Of a stretch of DNA of 64,000 nucleotides, positions 1-9,157 are shown in pieces. A model generated the notes under the pieces. That model worked only from the letters and a program-made list of their open reading frames with translations. It was not told the DNA's origin and searched no databases. This DNA comes from Minicystis rosea (lineage in GTDB: Bacteria; Myxococcota_A; Polyangia; Polyangiales; Polyangiaceae): NCBI GenBank assembly GCA_001931535.1, contig CP016211.1:11516377-11580376 (forward strand). The letters run 5' to 3'. The number at the start of each line of letters is the position of its first letter. Position 1 is the stretch's first letter. The translations under genes were made by a program, and so were the position numbers.

Positions 1-356
1 GGACCGCGCGCGCCGGCTCGATAGAGCGCGCGGGGCGCGAAGATACCGAGCAAGGTGATGGCCGCGGAGCATGCATACGAGATCCACACGACGGCGCGGC
101 GCCTGAGGTGAATCAGATCCGCGGTCGCATGCACGAAGCTCGCAGCCACGACGATGCCCGCGGGCACGACGTGCTCCGCGATGACGGCCGTGCGCGGGCT
201 CTCGAGGAGGATGAGGCCGGTGACCCAGAGGGCGAGCGAGAAGCAGACCGCGAGCAGGCCGACGCGCGTTTCGCGGCCGAGGCGAAAGGCGGTGGCGAGG
301 ACGGTCATGGCCACCGCCCAGAGCGGGTAGAGGGCGAGGGCCGCGTAGGTGCTCAT
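1..356 (-). CDS. 7TM sensor protein, N-terminal part (truncated by window edge)
   Basis: The ATG lies at 356-354 and the frame runs open to the left edge, so only about 118 N-terminal residues are visible. They form four to five hydrophobic segments separated by short basic loops (RLGRETR, HLRRRAV). This resembles the N-terminal seven-helix sensory region found on some bacterial histidine kinases and diguanylate cyclases. The output domain lies outside the window, so the kinase link is inference. The start codon overlaps the stop of the upstream SRPBCC gene as ATGA, which suggests translational coupling and one operon. It could instead be a short stand-alone membrane protein. Confidence 0.6.
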   Translation of the reverse strand, partial: MSTYAALALYPLWAVAMTVLATAFRLGRETRVGLLAVCFSLALWVTGLILLESPRTAVIAEHVVPAGIVVAASFVHATADLIHLRRRAVVWISYACSAAITLLGIFAPRALYRAGARG

Positions 357-1402
357 GCGGCCGCCACGATATCGCAGCTGCACGCGCGGATGGGCTTGCG
401 GCCCGCGGCGCCGTACACGCGCGAGGCGCCTTCGGGGAAGAACATGGTCGTGAGCCGCCGGAAGCTGCGCTCGGTCTCACGTTGAAAGAAGGGCCGGAAC
501 ACGAGGCGATCCACCACGCGCCCGACGAGGCCCCAGCGAACTTCGTAGGTGTACGACGTAGAGAACTCGACCGTACCGTCGTCCTGCGGACGATAGAGCC
601 AGAGGCCGACGCCGCGGCGGATGAGCGAGAGCGGGCTCTCCGACCAGAACTCGAACGTCGATTGCTTGAGCGGCCGATGCAGCTTGTAGCGCCCGAAGCC
701 GCGAATGACGAGACCGAGGACGCTGCGCTCGTAGCGCATCTCGGTGCCCGTCTCGATGCGATCGGCGAGCATCTCGATCCGGCTGAAGCGATGATCCCAA
801 CGCGGGTGGAGCACGTGATTCTGCGTCACGTCCCACACCTCCTCGACACCGGCGCGAAGCCTCACCGAGACGTGCAAAGGCCGCGGGCGCGCATCCTCCG
901 GAAAGAGCAGCGCGAGCGCCTCGAAGGCGGCCACCGCGAGGCAGCCGGCGGCCATCCCACCGAGCGCGAGGCGCAGCCCGAAGGGAGCCACGGGCGCCCA
1001 CGTCAGCGCGGTGGGGAGCTCGGCCCAAGGCACCGTGTCGACGAAGAGCGCATGCAGGTACGCGCCGACGAGGACGCTGAGCACGATGTGCATGAGATAC
1101 TCACCGCCCGGAATCCCGCCTTGGCTGCGGCGCGAGGCCGGCTCGACGGCCACATCGGCCATTGCGATGGCGACATCGGCGACGAAGAGCGCGACGAACG
1201 CCGCATACCAGGCACCGGCGAAGCGCACGTTGGGCACGAGCGCCATTTGCAGGGCGTACACGACGCCTCGGGCGACGTGAATCCACACCTCCGTTCGCGA
1301 CTCGGCGCGTCGCGCAAGCCTGCATCGGTGCCAGTGGAAATAGGCAATGTCGAAGGCCCCGAGCAAGGCAATGAGCAAGAGCAGAATGGACGCGGTGAGC
1401 AT
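353..1402 (-). CDS. Membrane protein with C-terminal SRPBCC (START-like) domain
   Basis: The 349-residue protein starts with a hydrophobic helix (1-21). Further membrane segments follow at about 42-85, 102-125 and 138-168. Residues about 175-325 look like an SRPBCC ligand-binding fold: RPLHVSVRLRAGVEEVWDV, a tryptophan-rich core, and a final amphipathic helix before a Cys-containing tail (RACSC). SRPBCC domains bind hydrophobic ligands such as lipids or polyketides, so a membrane-anchored lipid-binding role is plausible but not shown. The stop overlaps the start of the downstream 7TM gene by 4 bases (ATGA). A divergent desaturase gene upstream makes a lipid-related context reasonable. Confidence 0.65.
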   Translation of the reverse strand: MLTASILLLLIALLGAFDIAYFHWHRCRLARRAESRTEVWIHVARGVVYALQMALVPNVRFAGAWYAAFVALFVADVAIAMADVAVEPASRRSQGGIPGGEYLMHIVLSVLVGAYLHALFVDTVPWAELPTALTWAPVAPFGLRLALGGMAAGCLAVAAFEALALLFPEDARPRPLHVSVRLRAGVEEVWDVTQNHVLHPRWDHRFSRIEMLADRIETGTEMRYERSVLGLVIRGFGRYKLHRPLKQSTFEFWSESPLSLIRRGVGLWLYRPQDDGTVEFSTSYTYEVRWGLVGRVVDRLVFRPFFQRETERSFRRLTTMFFPEGASRVYGAAGRKPIRACSCDIVAAA

Positions 1403-1671
1403 GGCGGAGCGCCCATCGCAAGGCTCGTACCCGAGGTGATGTCGGGCCTGCCCTCAACCATTCTCGCGGTGGGGCCGGCATCTCGGACAGATGGGCTCGC
1501 CGTCGCTGTCCAGGGCCTCACCGTTGGCTGTCCACCTCGTGGACAGCTGCTTTCGAGAGCAGCGGCATCGCCCCTCTACGAAGCACACTCTCGATGCGCC
1601 TTTCGAGCGCTCCAGCCGCGGCTTTTCACCGATTCTCGTCGTCGGCACGCCTCTCGCTCTGGGGCCGGTCC

Positions 1672-2433
1672 ATGCGCCCTCGCTTCGCCGACATGGCTTA
1701 TCACTTCGGTCGGCTCGTCCTCTCCGTGGTCGTCATCGCGGTGGCCGCGCATGTCGCCAGCATGGTGGGCATGATCGTCGGGGCCGGCCTCTTCTTTCTC
1801 GAAGCGTTCGCGCTGCTTCACGATCTCGCGCACGGCGCGCTCAGGCTCCCACGGCGGATCAACGAGATCGCGCTCGCATTTGCAGGCACGTTGTTACTGA
1901 CGAGCGGTCATGCGATTCGGCGCACGCATCTCGTGCATCACGCGCGGACCTTCGGCGCCGATGACATCGAGGGCCGGCCGGCGCGCGAAGGGTTCTGGCG
2001 CGCGCTCTTCGGTGGGCCATGTGGCGCGCTCGCCCAGCGAATCCAGGCATTTCGCGGCGCCGGACCGCGCGGGCAGCGGTGGCAGACCGTGGAGACCATC
2101 GCCGATATCGCCGTGCTTTCGGTGCTCGTCGCGTCGGGCGTCCCAGCGCTGCGCGTGTATGCGGCGGTCGCGATCCTGGCGCAGCTCACGATGGGACTCT
2201 GGGCCTCGCACATTCCGCACAACGCGCCGGGCTGGCTGATCCGAATGGCCGAGCGTCTCGCGTGGATCGGCTCTCCCACCGTGCTCAGCCTCGCTTACCA
2301 CGACCTCCACCACGCCCGCCCCGACGTGCCTTGCCGGCAAATGCCTTGGATCGCGCGCGATCATGGGCGCGCCCACGCTTCGTTGGGGTGCGTCCCGGGC
2401 GCCGGCTCGCGCCCGAGGCTCGGGACCGCGTGA
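1672..2433 (+). CDS. Fatty acid desaturase family membrane protein
   Basis: A 253-residue integral membrane protein carrying the three histidine boxes of the membrane fatty acid desaturase/hydroxylase superfamily. These are HDLAH (about 50-54), THLVHH (85-90) and YHDLHH (209-214), the eight-His di-iron site. Hydrophobic stretches at about 14-48, 66-80 and 145-178 would form the membrane helices. The start MRPRFADM is chosen because the reading before it (from 1594) is Arg/Ser-rich and lacks protein character. It is short for a desaturase (usually 300-400 residues), so it may act on a lipid headgroup, carotenoid or aldehyde. The exact substrate cannot be read from sequence. It is divergent from the SRPBCC gene with a 269-base gap. 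Confidence 0.75.
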   Translation: MRPRFADMAYHFGRLVLSVVVIAVAAHVASMVGMIVGAGLFFLEAFALLHDLAHGALRLPRRINEIALAFAGTLLLTSGHAIRRTHLVHHARTFGADDIEGRPAREGFWRALFGGPCGALAQRIQAFRGAGPRGQRWQTVETIADIAVLSVLVASGVPALRVYAAVAILAQLTMGLWASHIPHNAPGWLIRMAERLAWIGSPTVLSLAYHDLHHARPDVPCRQMPWIARDHGRAHASLGCVPGAGSRPRLGTA

Positions 2434-2487
2434 AGGGGCCACGGATTTCGCGCCGCGCCGCGCCCGTTGCGCTACAAGGGCACGGCG

Positions 2488-3435
2488 ATGATGACCTTCC
2501 AGAACCTGGTCCTGAACCTGCAGAAGTTCTGGGCCGAGCACGGCTGCCTGATCGTCCAGCCCTACAACTCCGAGGTCGGCGCCGGCACGTTCAACCCGGC
2601 GACGTTCCTCCGCGCGCTCGGGCCCGAGCCGTGGAACGTGGCCTTCGTCGAGCCTTCGCGCCGCCCCACCGACGGTCGCTACGGCGAGAACCCGAACCGG
2701 CTGCAACAGTTTCACCAGTTCCAGGTCATCCTCAAGCCGAGCCCGCTCGACATTCAGGAGCTCTACCTCGAGTCGCTCCGCGCCATCGGCACCGATCCGC
2801 TGAAGCACGACGTGCGCTTCATCGAGGACGACTGGGAGTCGCCGACGCTCGGCGCCTGGGGCCTCGGCTGGCAGGTGTGGCTCGATGGGCTCGAGATCTC
2901 CCAGTTCACCTATTTCCAGCAAGCGGGCGGCATCGACTGCAAGCCCATCTCGGGCGAGCTGACGTACGGCCTGGAGCGCATCCTGATGTACCTCCAGGAC
3001 AAGAACAGCATCTACGACTGCGTGTACTCCGACACGTCGGATCCGCCGATTCTTTACGGCGATCTCTATCACCGCGCCGAGTGGGAGTGGTCCACGTTCA
3101 ACTTCGAAGAGGCCGACGTGGCCGAGCACCTCGCGGCGTTCGATCACCTCGAGCACGAGGTCAATCGCCTCTTGTGGCGCGGCCAGGATCCGAAGGCCAA
3201 GGGCGCCGTGCTCGATCCCAAGAAGGCGCTCGTCCTGCCGGCCTACGATCACGTGGTCAAGGCGGCCCACCGCTTCAACGTGCTCGACGCGCGCGGCGCC
3301 ATCAGCGTGACGGAGCGCCAGCGCTACATCGGCCGTGTGCGCGCCATTGCCCGCGCCGTCGCCGAGGCGTGGCTCGCGCAGCGCGAGGCGCTCGGCTTCC
3401 CGCTGCTCCAGAAGCAGGCTGCTGCTGCGGAGTGA
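2488..3435 (+). CDS. glyQ: Glycyl-tRNA synthetase alpha subunit
   Basis: Charges tRNA-Gly with glycine as the catalytic class II subunit of the bacterial alpha2beta2 enzyme. The 315-residue length is normal. Diagnostic stretches are conserved: FWAEHGCLIVQPY near the N-terminus, GAGTFNPATFLRALGPEPWN, and the motif 2 region PSRRPTDGRYGENPNR. The start is the first of two adjacent ATGs (2488/2491); a TTG further upstream at 2467 is less likely. The beta subunit gene glyS, often next to glyQ, is not adjacent and not in this window. A strong hairpin lies 15 bases after the stop. Confidence 0.95.
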   Translation: MMTFQNLVLNLQKFWAEHGCLIVQPYNSEVGAGTFNPATFLRALGPEPWNVAFVEPSRRPTDGRYGENPNRLQQFHQFQVILKPSPLDIQELYLESLRAIGTDPLKHDVRFIEDDWESPTLGAWGLGWQVWLDGLEISQFTYFQQAGGIDCKPISGELTYGLERILMYLQDKNSIYDCVYSDTSDPPILYGDLYHRAEWEWSTFNFEEADVAEHLAAFDHLEHEVNRLLWRGQDPKAKGAVLDPKKALVLPAYDHVVKAAHRFNVLDARGAISVTERQRYIGRVRAIARAVAEAWLAQREALGFPLLQKQAAAAE

Positions 3436-3449
3436 GCGCATCGCGGATG

Positions 3450-3475
3450 CAGCCCCATCCGCGGTGATGGGGCTG
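3450..3475. terminator. Hairpin between convergent glyQ and Cys-rich lipoprotein genes
   Basis: Perfect 10-bp inverted repeat CAGCCCCATC / GATGGGGCTG with a 6-base loop (CGCGGT), directly after glyQ. There is no T-tract on either strand, so termination is inferred from position and stem stability. Confidence 0.6.
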
Positions 3476-3583
3476 TGTCCGCGTCGATTCGAAGGCTGAC
3501 CGAGAGCCGATGTCGGGGCCGAACGTGCTTTGCGCATTCGGCCCCAGCCTTTTGCGCGATTCGCGTGTTGCTCGACGACGTCT

Positions 3584-4825
3584 TCAGCCCGGGCACTTCG
3601 AGGCTTCCACGCACACGGCGGCGCCGGCGTAGTCGCAGCAGGTGCCGCCGCTGCAGCTCGTGGTGGTGCACGTGGGCAGCACCGAGAAGTGTTTGCAGAC
3701 GCCCTCGACGCAGAGCTCGTCGTTGTCGCACGGGTTGCACCCGCCGCAGTGGAGCGCGTTCGACTTGAGGGCAGCCTGGGTGTAGCAGCCGTCGTCGCAC
3801 ACGATGCCGTTGAGCGTCTCGCACGCCATCTTGGTGATGCACGGCGAGATCGTCCCGCCCACGCAGACCATCTCGGTCTGGCACGCCGTGCCGAGGGTGC
3901 CGCAGTGATCGGGATCGTGATCGCTGTCGACGCAGCCCTTGTTCGTGAGCTTGCTCCCGGGGCGACAGGCGCAATGGCCGGCCGTGCACGCTTCATCGAC
4001 CTTGCACGGCGTGTTGCAGTCGCCGCAGTGCCGCGGATCGAACGAGAGGAGCGCGCACACGTCGCTCCCGCAGTCGTTCGTGCCCGTCGCGCACGTGCAT
4101 TGGCTGCCGCCGCACGTGTGATTCGTCGAGCACGTCTTGCCGCAACCACCGCAGTTGGCATTGTCGTTCTGCGTGTCGACGCAACCCGAGCCGTCGCAAT
4201 AGCTCTTGGCGCTGCCGCACGTGCACATGCCGTTCGCGCAGCCCGTTGCGCCGGCGCCGCACTTCTCCCCGCAGCCGCCGCAGTTCATGGGATCGATGTT
4301 GGTGTCGATGCACACCGTCGAGCTCGCGCACATCACCTCGCCGACGTCGCAGCCGGGGACCACGCATTGCCCCGCGGTGCACTTGCCGGTGCCGCAATCG
4401 TTCTTGCAGGTGCCGCAGTGGTGCTCGTCCTTCGTCACGTTGAGGCATTGGCCGTCGCAGCAACGCTCGCCGGTCCCGCAGGCGTTGCCGCAGGTGCCGC
4501 AGTTCTCTTCGTCGTTCTTCGGATCGAGGCAGGTGCCGCCGCAGGGGATGTCACCGGCCTTGTTGCACGTGCACGTGCCGGCGACGCAGGTCGACACGCC
4601 GTCCGGGCAGCGCGTGGCGCAGTCGCCGCAGTGGTGCGCGTCGCTCTGCAGCTCGACGCAGTTGTTGTCGCAGCTCGTGGTGGGCGCGACGCACGAGTCG
4701 CCGCCTGCGCCCGTGCCGCTCGTACCCGAGGTCGTGGCGAACGGCGCGCCGAGGCAGCCGACCGCCGGCAGCGCCAGCGCCGCCGCGAACCCCAATCCGA
4801 GCCACAAGCCAAGCTTACTCGCCAC
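3584..4825 (-). CDS. Cysteine-rich repeat lipoprotein
   Basis: A GTG start at 4825 is chosen because GGAGG sits 5 bases upstream and it yields a compact lipoprotein signal: basic n-region, hydrophobic core, and LPAVGC as lipobox. The mature protein (about 390 residues) is a chain of short modules. Each has six or so cysteines with a recurring pattern of CGG.C, HCG.C and C..G.C, resembling EGF/TIL-like cysteine repeats common in myxobacterial surface proteins. About ten modules are visible. No enzymatic motif is present, so a disulfide-stabilised surface or adhesive role is inferred. It lies downstream of the crotonase gene on the same strand with a 163-base gap. Confidence 0.7.
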   Translation of the reverse strand: MASKLGLWLGLGFAAALALPAVGCLGAPFATTSGTSGTGAGGDSCVAPTTSCDNNCVELQSDAHHCGDCATRCPDGVSTCVAGTCTCNKAGDIPCGGTCLDPKNDEENCGTCGNACGTGERCCDGQCLNVTKDEHHCGTCKNDCGTGKCTAGQCVVPGCDVGEVMCASSTVCIDTNIDPMNCGGCGEKCGAGATGCANGMCTCGSAKSYCDGSGCVDTQNDNANCGGCGKTCSTNHTCGGSQCTCATGTNDCGSDVCALLSFDPRHCGDCNTPCKVDEACTAGHCACRPGSKLTNKGCVDSDHDPDHCGTLGTACQTEMVCVGGTISPCITKMACETLNGIVCDDGCYTQAALKSNALHCGGCNPCDNDELCVEGVCKHFSVLPTCTTTSCSGGTCCDYAGAAVCVEASKCPG

Positions 4826-4988
4826 GCCGACCTCCAAACCTCGCCCCTGCGGGCGTTCATTGTACATGAGAGCGCTCGCGGAGCGCGAAGAAGGCCGGCG
4901 TCGCAAAGCTGCCGCGCGGCCTTGCCTCGTCGATGGGGCAGCCTCGAATCGTGGCGGATGTCTCGGTCGGCGCGGAGGCGCGCGACCT

Positions 4989-5774
4989 TCACTTGCCGGT
5001 GAAGTCGACCTTGGCCTTCTCCATGAAGGCCTTCATGCCCGCGCGCTGATCTTCGCTGCCGAAGAGGCCGGCGAACGCTTGGGCTTCGAGCTCGCAGGCG
5101 GCGGGGAGATCGATGGTCTCTCCGCGCAGGATGACCCGCTTGGCCGCCGCGACCGCGAGCGGACCGCGCGCCGCGATCTTGAGCGCCGCTTCACGTGCGC
5201 GCGTGAGCAGATCCGCGCCCGGGAACACGGCGTTGACGAGGCCCATCGCGAGGGCTTGCTCGGCCGTGATCATGTCCCCCGTGTAGATGAGCTCGCGCGC
5301 GCGCGCCGCGCCCACGCGCCGCACGAGGCGCTGGGTGCCGCCGAATCCCGGGATGACACCGAGGTTCACCTCGGGCTGGCCGAGCTTGGCGTTGTCCGCG
5401 GCGTAGATGAAATCGCACGCGAGCGCGATCTCGCAGCCGCCGCCGAGCGCGAAGCCATTCACCGCCGCGATGACGGGGAAGGCGAGCCCTTCGAGGAGCG
5501 CGCAGAGCGCGTGGCCCGCGTCGGAGAAGCGCTTGGCCTCCACCGTCGACAACGTGGCCATCTCGCTGATGTCGGCGCCGGCGACGAACGCCTTGCCCGC
5601 GCCCGTGAGGATCGCGGCGCGCACGGGATCCGCCGCGCTCGCGAGGTCCGAAAAGGCGCGCTGGAGCTCTCCAATCACGCGAGCATTGAGAGCGTTGAGC
5701 TTGTCCGGCCGCTGGATGGTCACCGTTGCGATCGCGCCGTCGCGCGCCACGGTGACGAGCTCGAGGTCTGTCAT
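4989..5774 (-). CDS. Enoyl-CoA hydratase/isomerase (crotonase) family protein
   Basis: A 261-residue enzyme of normal crotonase length. The start MTDLELV is preceded by GGAGGG just 2 bases upstream. Both acid residues of the hydratase site are present: Glu115 in GGGCEIAL and Glu135 in GQPEVNLG. Oxyanion-hole elements AGAD (65-68) and GGG (111-113) are also present, as is the GFGGTQRL helix. This supports hydration of trans-2-enoyl-CoA in fatty acid or butanoyl-CoA metabolism. The exact chain length, or a 3-hydroxybutyryl-CoA dehydratase role, cannot be told from sequence. The neighbours on either side (Cys-rich lipoprotein, kinase) give no pathway clue. Confidence 0.88.
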   Translation of the reverse strand: MTDLELVTVARDGAIATVTIQRPDKLNALNARVIGELQRAFSDLASAADPVRAAILTGAGKAFVAGADISEMATLSTVEAKRFSDAGHALCALLEGLAFPVIAAVNGFALGGGCEIALACDFIYAADNAKLGQPEVNLGVIPGFGGTQRLVRRVGAARARELIYTGDMITAEQALAMGLVNAVFPGADLLTRAREAALKIAARGPLAVAAAKRVILRGETIDLPAACELEAQAFAGLFGSEDQRAGMKAFMEKAKVDFTGK

Positions 5775-5928
5775 GCCCTCCGCGTAGCAAGGCACCGCGC
5801 CGAGGGGAAGGGCAGGCGACGACCGTGCCGAGCCGTTTCCATCGATGCCCCAGCGATCGCGGGACGGACGGACGACCACCGCGCACGCCCCTCGAAGCAC
5901 GCTGTCGTGCGATCGCTCGCCGCTCGAA

Positions 5929-7998
5929 TCAAAGGCCCGAGCCGAGCTGCTGAACCTTCGAAGGGCCTTTGGGCGCCGGGCGGCTCTTGGGTTTGTCCGC
6001 GGCGGGGAGCCCCGATGCGCTCGGCGCCGCAGGCGCGATCGCAGCCACCGAGGCCGTCGCCGTGGCCGAGAGCGCCGGTATCGCGGATGCCGTCGCGCTC
6101 GGCTTGGGAGCAGCGGCGGGCTCCGTGGTGGCTTGCGCGCTCGAGCTCGAGGGCGCGGTCGCTGCGAGGCCGCTCGCCGTCGCCGAGCTTGCGCTCGCGC
6201 TGCTGGAGGATGGAGAGCGCAGCACCGAGACCAGCGCGAGGCCGATGAGCGCGAGCAGCACGGAGAGCACCGCCGCCATCACCATCAGGCTCCTGCCGCC
6301 CGCCGGCCGCGGCGCCGCCATCGGTGCCAAGGGCATGGCGGCCACCGGCGCTCGAGCCTGCGAATCCAGCACGCTCTCGGCGCGCATCTCGAAGCTCATG
6401 GAGGAGGCCGTCCCGACCAACGGATCCCCGCCCGTGCTCGTGAGCGGAGGAGCCGGCGCGGCCGGCGACGCGAACGCCGGCGACGGCCGCTGCTGGACCG
6501 ACGGCGCCAGTGCGCTCGCTCGAGGCGACAGCGTCGCCTGCGAAAAGGGTGGGACGGGCGCGAGCGCCCCCGAGGGCGGCGAAAATGCCTGCTGCGAGAA
6601 TGGTTGTGGCGGCGCGGCCTGTGCCATCGAAGGCGGCGAGAATGGTTGTGGCGGCGGGGCCTGCGCCGCCGAGGGCGGCGAGAATGCCTGTGGCGGCGCC
6701 GCATAGGCCGGCAGCGAAGCCGAGGATGCGTGCGGCGAGAATGGTTGTGGCGGCGCGGGCGGCGAGAATGGTTGGGGGCGCGCCGGCGGCGAGAATGGTT
6801 GGGGTGGAGCGAGCTCCGCGGCCGGTTGCAAAGGGCGTTCGGGCGCGGCTTGCAGCTGGATCGTGCGCCGCGGCGCTTTGGGTGAGGGCGCCGCCGCGAG
6901 CGCGTCGCGGAGGGGCATGATGCTCGTGGCGTCGAACGAATCGGCGTCGAACGCATCGGACAGCGACGGCGACATCGGGCGCACCTGCGTCGCGTCGTCC
7001 TCGTAGGGTACGGCCTTTTCGCGCGCGCTCGTCGAGCGCAGGCTGTCGGGCGAGCCGCTCGCGAAGAGCGGCGGCCGCACCCGCACGCTCACCACCGAGC
7101 GCACCATCTCGTTCGGCGGGTGCTGCGGGCGCGGCAGCACCACGCGGGTGAAGCGCGGATCGAGCACCACCGCGGCGAGCCGCGCCTCGAGCTCGTGCGC
7201 GCTCTGGATGCGCTCCGCGGGTGGCTTCAAGCAGTCGCGCACGATGGAGCGGAGCGCCTCCGGTAGATCGGGCGCCATCTGATCGATCGAGGCCGGCGGG
7301 CTCGTGCAAATGGCGACCACCAGGCTCGTGAAGCTGTCGCCTTCGTGCGGCCACGTCCCCGTCAGCCCCTCGAAGAGGATGACCCCGAGGGACCAGATGT
7401 CCGTGCGCCCGTCCACCGCCGCCGCCGATCGCGTCTGCTCGGGGCTCATGTAGCGCGGCGATCCGAGCACGACCCCGGACTTGGTGTGATGCGAGTCGTC
7501 GACGCCCGTGAGCTTGCTGATGCCGAAATCGAGGATCTTCGCAGACGCGAAGCCGCTCGCGTCGCGATGGAGGAAGATGTTCCCCGGCTTGATGTCGCGA
7601 TGGACCACGTCGGCGAGGTGCGCAGCGCCGAGCGCGCGCGCGGTGTCGAGCATCACGGTGAGAAACTCCTGCACCGTGAGCGGCTGCTCGGCGTAGAGCG
7701 CCTCCGCCAAGGAGACGCCCTCGAGCAGCTCCATCGCCAGGAAGAGGACGCCGTCGTCGAGCTCGTCGACGTCGAGCACCTCGATGACGTTGGGGTGGTT
7801 GATCTTCGCGGAGACGCGCGCCTCCCGCGCGAAGCGACGGCGCGCGGTCTGCGATGCAGCCGCGTAGGCGTGCATGAACTTGAGCGCGAAAGGGCGCCCC
7901 AATTCGAGGTGCGTGGCCCGCCACACCTCACCCATGCCCCCGACGCCGAGCCGAGATTCGAGCTGGTATTTCCCTGCGATGACGGCGCCGGGCTTCAT
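5929..7998 (-). CDS. Ser/Thr protein kinase (PknB-like) with Pro-rich linker and one TM segment
   Basis: A 689-residue protein. The Hanks-type kinase domain occupies about 8-275, with G-loop GVGGMGEV (18-25), VAIK-type lysine Lys40 in FALK, HRDIKPGN (133-140), DFG at 157-159 and GSPRYMSPEQ in the activation segment. All catalytic residues are present. A long Pro/Ala/Ser linker with repeated PPQPFSPP units follows. Then comes one transmembrane helix (about 565-590, LMVMAAVLSVLLALIGLALV) and an Ala/Ser/Pro-rich outer tail with no recognised sensor domain. The topology suggests a cytoplasmic kinase with a small periplasmic region. It is divergent from a TPR/PEGA-like gene across a 134-base gap, an arrangement that suggests shared regulation. 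Confidence 0.92.
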   Translation of the reverse strand: MKPGAVIAGKYQLESRLGVGGMGEVWRATHLELGRPFALKFMHAYAAASQTARRRFAREARVSAKINHPNVIEVLDVDELDDGVLFLAMELLEGVSLAEALYAEQPLTVQEFLTVMLDTARALGAAHLADVVHRDIKPGNIFLHRDASGFASAKILDFGISKLTGVDDSHHTKSGVVLGSPRYMSPEQTRSAAAVDGRTDIWSLGVILFEGLTGTWPHEGDSFTSLVVAICTSPPASIDQMAPDLPEALRSIVRDCLKPPAERIQSAHELEARLAAVVLDPRFTRVVLPRPQHPPNEMVRSVVSVRVRPPLFASGSPDSLRSTSAREKAVPYEDDATQVRPMSPSLSDAFDADSFDATSIMPLRDALAAAPSPKAPRRTIQLQAAPERPLQPAAELAPPQPFSPPARPQPFSPPAPPQPFSPHASSASLPAYAAPPQAFSPPSAAQAPPPQPFSPPSMAQAAPPQPFSQQAFSPPSGALAPVPPFSQATLSPRASALAPSVQQRPSPAFASPAAPAPPLTSTGGDPLVGTASSMSFEMRAESVLDSQARAPVAAMPLAPMAAPRPAGGRSLMVMAAVLSVLLALIGLALVSVLRSPSSSSASASSATASGLAATAPSSSSAQATTEPAAAPKPSATASAIPALSATATASVAAIAPAAPSASGLPAADKPKSRPAPKGPSKVQQLGSGL
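6560..6805 (-). repeat. Degenerate direct repeats encoding PPQPFSPP in the kinase linker
   Basis: On the plus strand the element GAGAATGGTTG followed by GG-rich sequence recurs five times, with degenerate copies between. Read on the minus strand each copy encodes PQPFSPP. These in-frame repeats are likely to vary in number. Confidence 0.7.
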
Positions 7999-8132
7999 GA
8001 GGCCGGCTCATCCTGGGGGCTCGTCGTGCTCGCGGTCAAGCGCGGCGCCCCGATGCGAGCGCCCTTGGGCGCGTTCCGATGTCATCCGGGGCTCCCCCGC
8101 GTTATCCTCGACGTTTGCCGCGACCGGAACGG

Positions 8133-9143
8133 ATGAAGAGCATGATCCCGGCCGCGCGTGACGCCGTGAAGAGATCCCCGACCTCGCTCCGCTGCGCCTC
8201 GATCGTCGCGAGCCTCGTGTTCGCGGCGATCGCGATCGCGCCGGTGCCCGCGGGCGCGCAGGCCACCAAGGACCTCTCCGCCGCCAGGAAGGCGTTCCGC
8301 GAGGGCGAGGAGGCCGAAGCGAAGGGCGACAACGAGACGGCGCTCGCCCGCTTTCGAGCGGCGCTGGCGGTGAAGGAGACGCCGCAGATCCATCTGCGCG
8401 TCGGGGCCATCGAGGAGAAGCTCGGCAAGCTGCGCGACGCGCTCGCGTCGTATCAGCACGGCCTCGATTTGGCGGCCGCGCTCCCCGCGGTGGCGAAGGT
8501 CGCGCGCGAGCAAATCGACGCACTCGCGCCGCGCATCCCCACCGTCGTCGTCTCCATCGCCAAGCCGCCTCCCGGCCTCGTCGTGACGCTCGATGGCGCG
8601 CCGCTCGCCGCTGCTTCCTTCGGCGCCCCGCAGCCCATCGATCCCGGTGCGCACCGCATCCACGCCGAAGCGCCCGGCCGCGCGGCGCGAGACGAGAGCT
8701 TCACCGTGGTCGAGCGCAGCAGCGCCCGCGTCGATCTCGATCTCGCGCCCATCGTCGCGACCGCGCCCGGCACCACGTCACCTCCATCGTCGAAGGTTCC
8801 CGGCGTGATCGCCGCCGGCGGCGGCGCGGCTGCGCTCGTCGCCGGCGCGATCCTCGTCGGCATCTCGGTGGGGAGGGACAGCGGCATCGACGTGCAGTGC
8901 GGCGGCGCCGATCGCCAGCGCTGCCCGCTCTCGAAGAAAGATCAGATCGAAAGCGACGTGCGCGCCATCAACGCCATGCGCTTCTCCGGTCTCGGCGTCA
9001 CGGTGCTCGGCGCCGCGAGCGTCGCGATCGGAACGTACCTGCTCGTGAACGCGACCAAGCCTCCGCCCTCCGTCGGAGCGGTGACCTTCGCGCCCTTCTT
9101 CGGCGCGGGCACCGCGGGCGTGACGGCGGCGGGTCGCTTCTGA
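8133..9143 (+). CDS. Exported TPR/PEGA-like envelope protein with two C-terminal TM segments
   Basis: The 336-residue product starts with a signal sequence ending APVPAGAQA. A short TPR-like helical region (about 45-130) follows, rich in A/E/R with the pattern of 'ARKAFREGEEAEAKGD'. Then comes a small beta domain with PEGA-like character (VVVSIAKPPPGLVVTLDG, PIDPGAHRIHAEAPGR). Two hydrophobic segments lie near the C-terminus (about 235-255 and 290-310). Such proteins accompany Ser/Thr kinases in myxobacteria. Here the kinase gene is divergent and 134 bases away. Function is unknown. The chosen start MKSMIP avoids a non-protein-like leader; the upstream ribosome site is weak. Confidence 0.65.
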   Translation: MKSMIPAARDAVKRSPTSLRCASIVASLVFAAIAIAPVPAGAQATKDLSAARKAFREGEEAEAKGDNETALARFRAALAVKETPQIHLRVGAIEEKLGKLRDALASYQHGLDLAAALPAVAKVAREQIDALAPRIPTVVVSIAKPPPGLVVTLDGAPLAAASFGAPQPIDPGAHRIHAEAPGRAARDESFTVVERSSARVDLDLAPIVATAPGTTSPPSSKVPGVIAAGGGAAALVAGAILVGISVGRDSGIDVQCGGADRQRCPLSKKDQIESDVRAINAMRFSGLGVTVLGAASVAIGTYLLVNATKPPPSVGAVTFAPFFGAGTAGVTAAGRF

Positions 9144-9157
9144 TTTGGTGCGGGAGA

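Noticed and set aside
1894..4161. Long minus-strand open frame opposite the desaturase and glyQ genes
   Set aside because: Arg/Ala-rich with no domain signature and antisense to clearly recognised proteins; a shadow of high-GC codon use.
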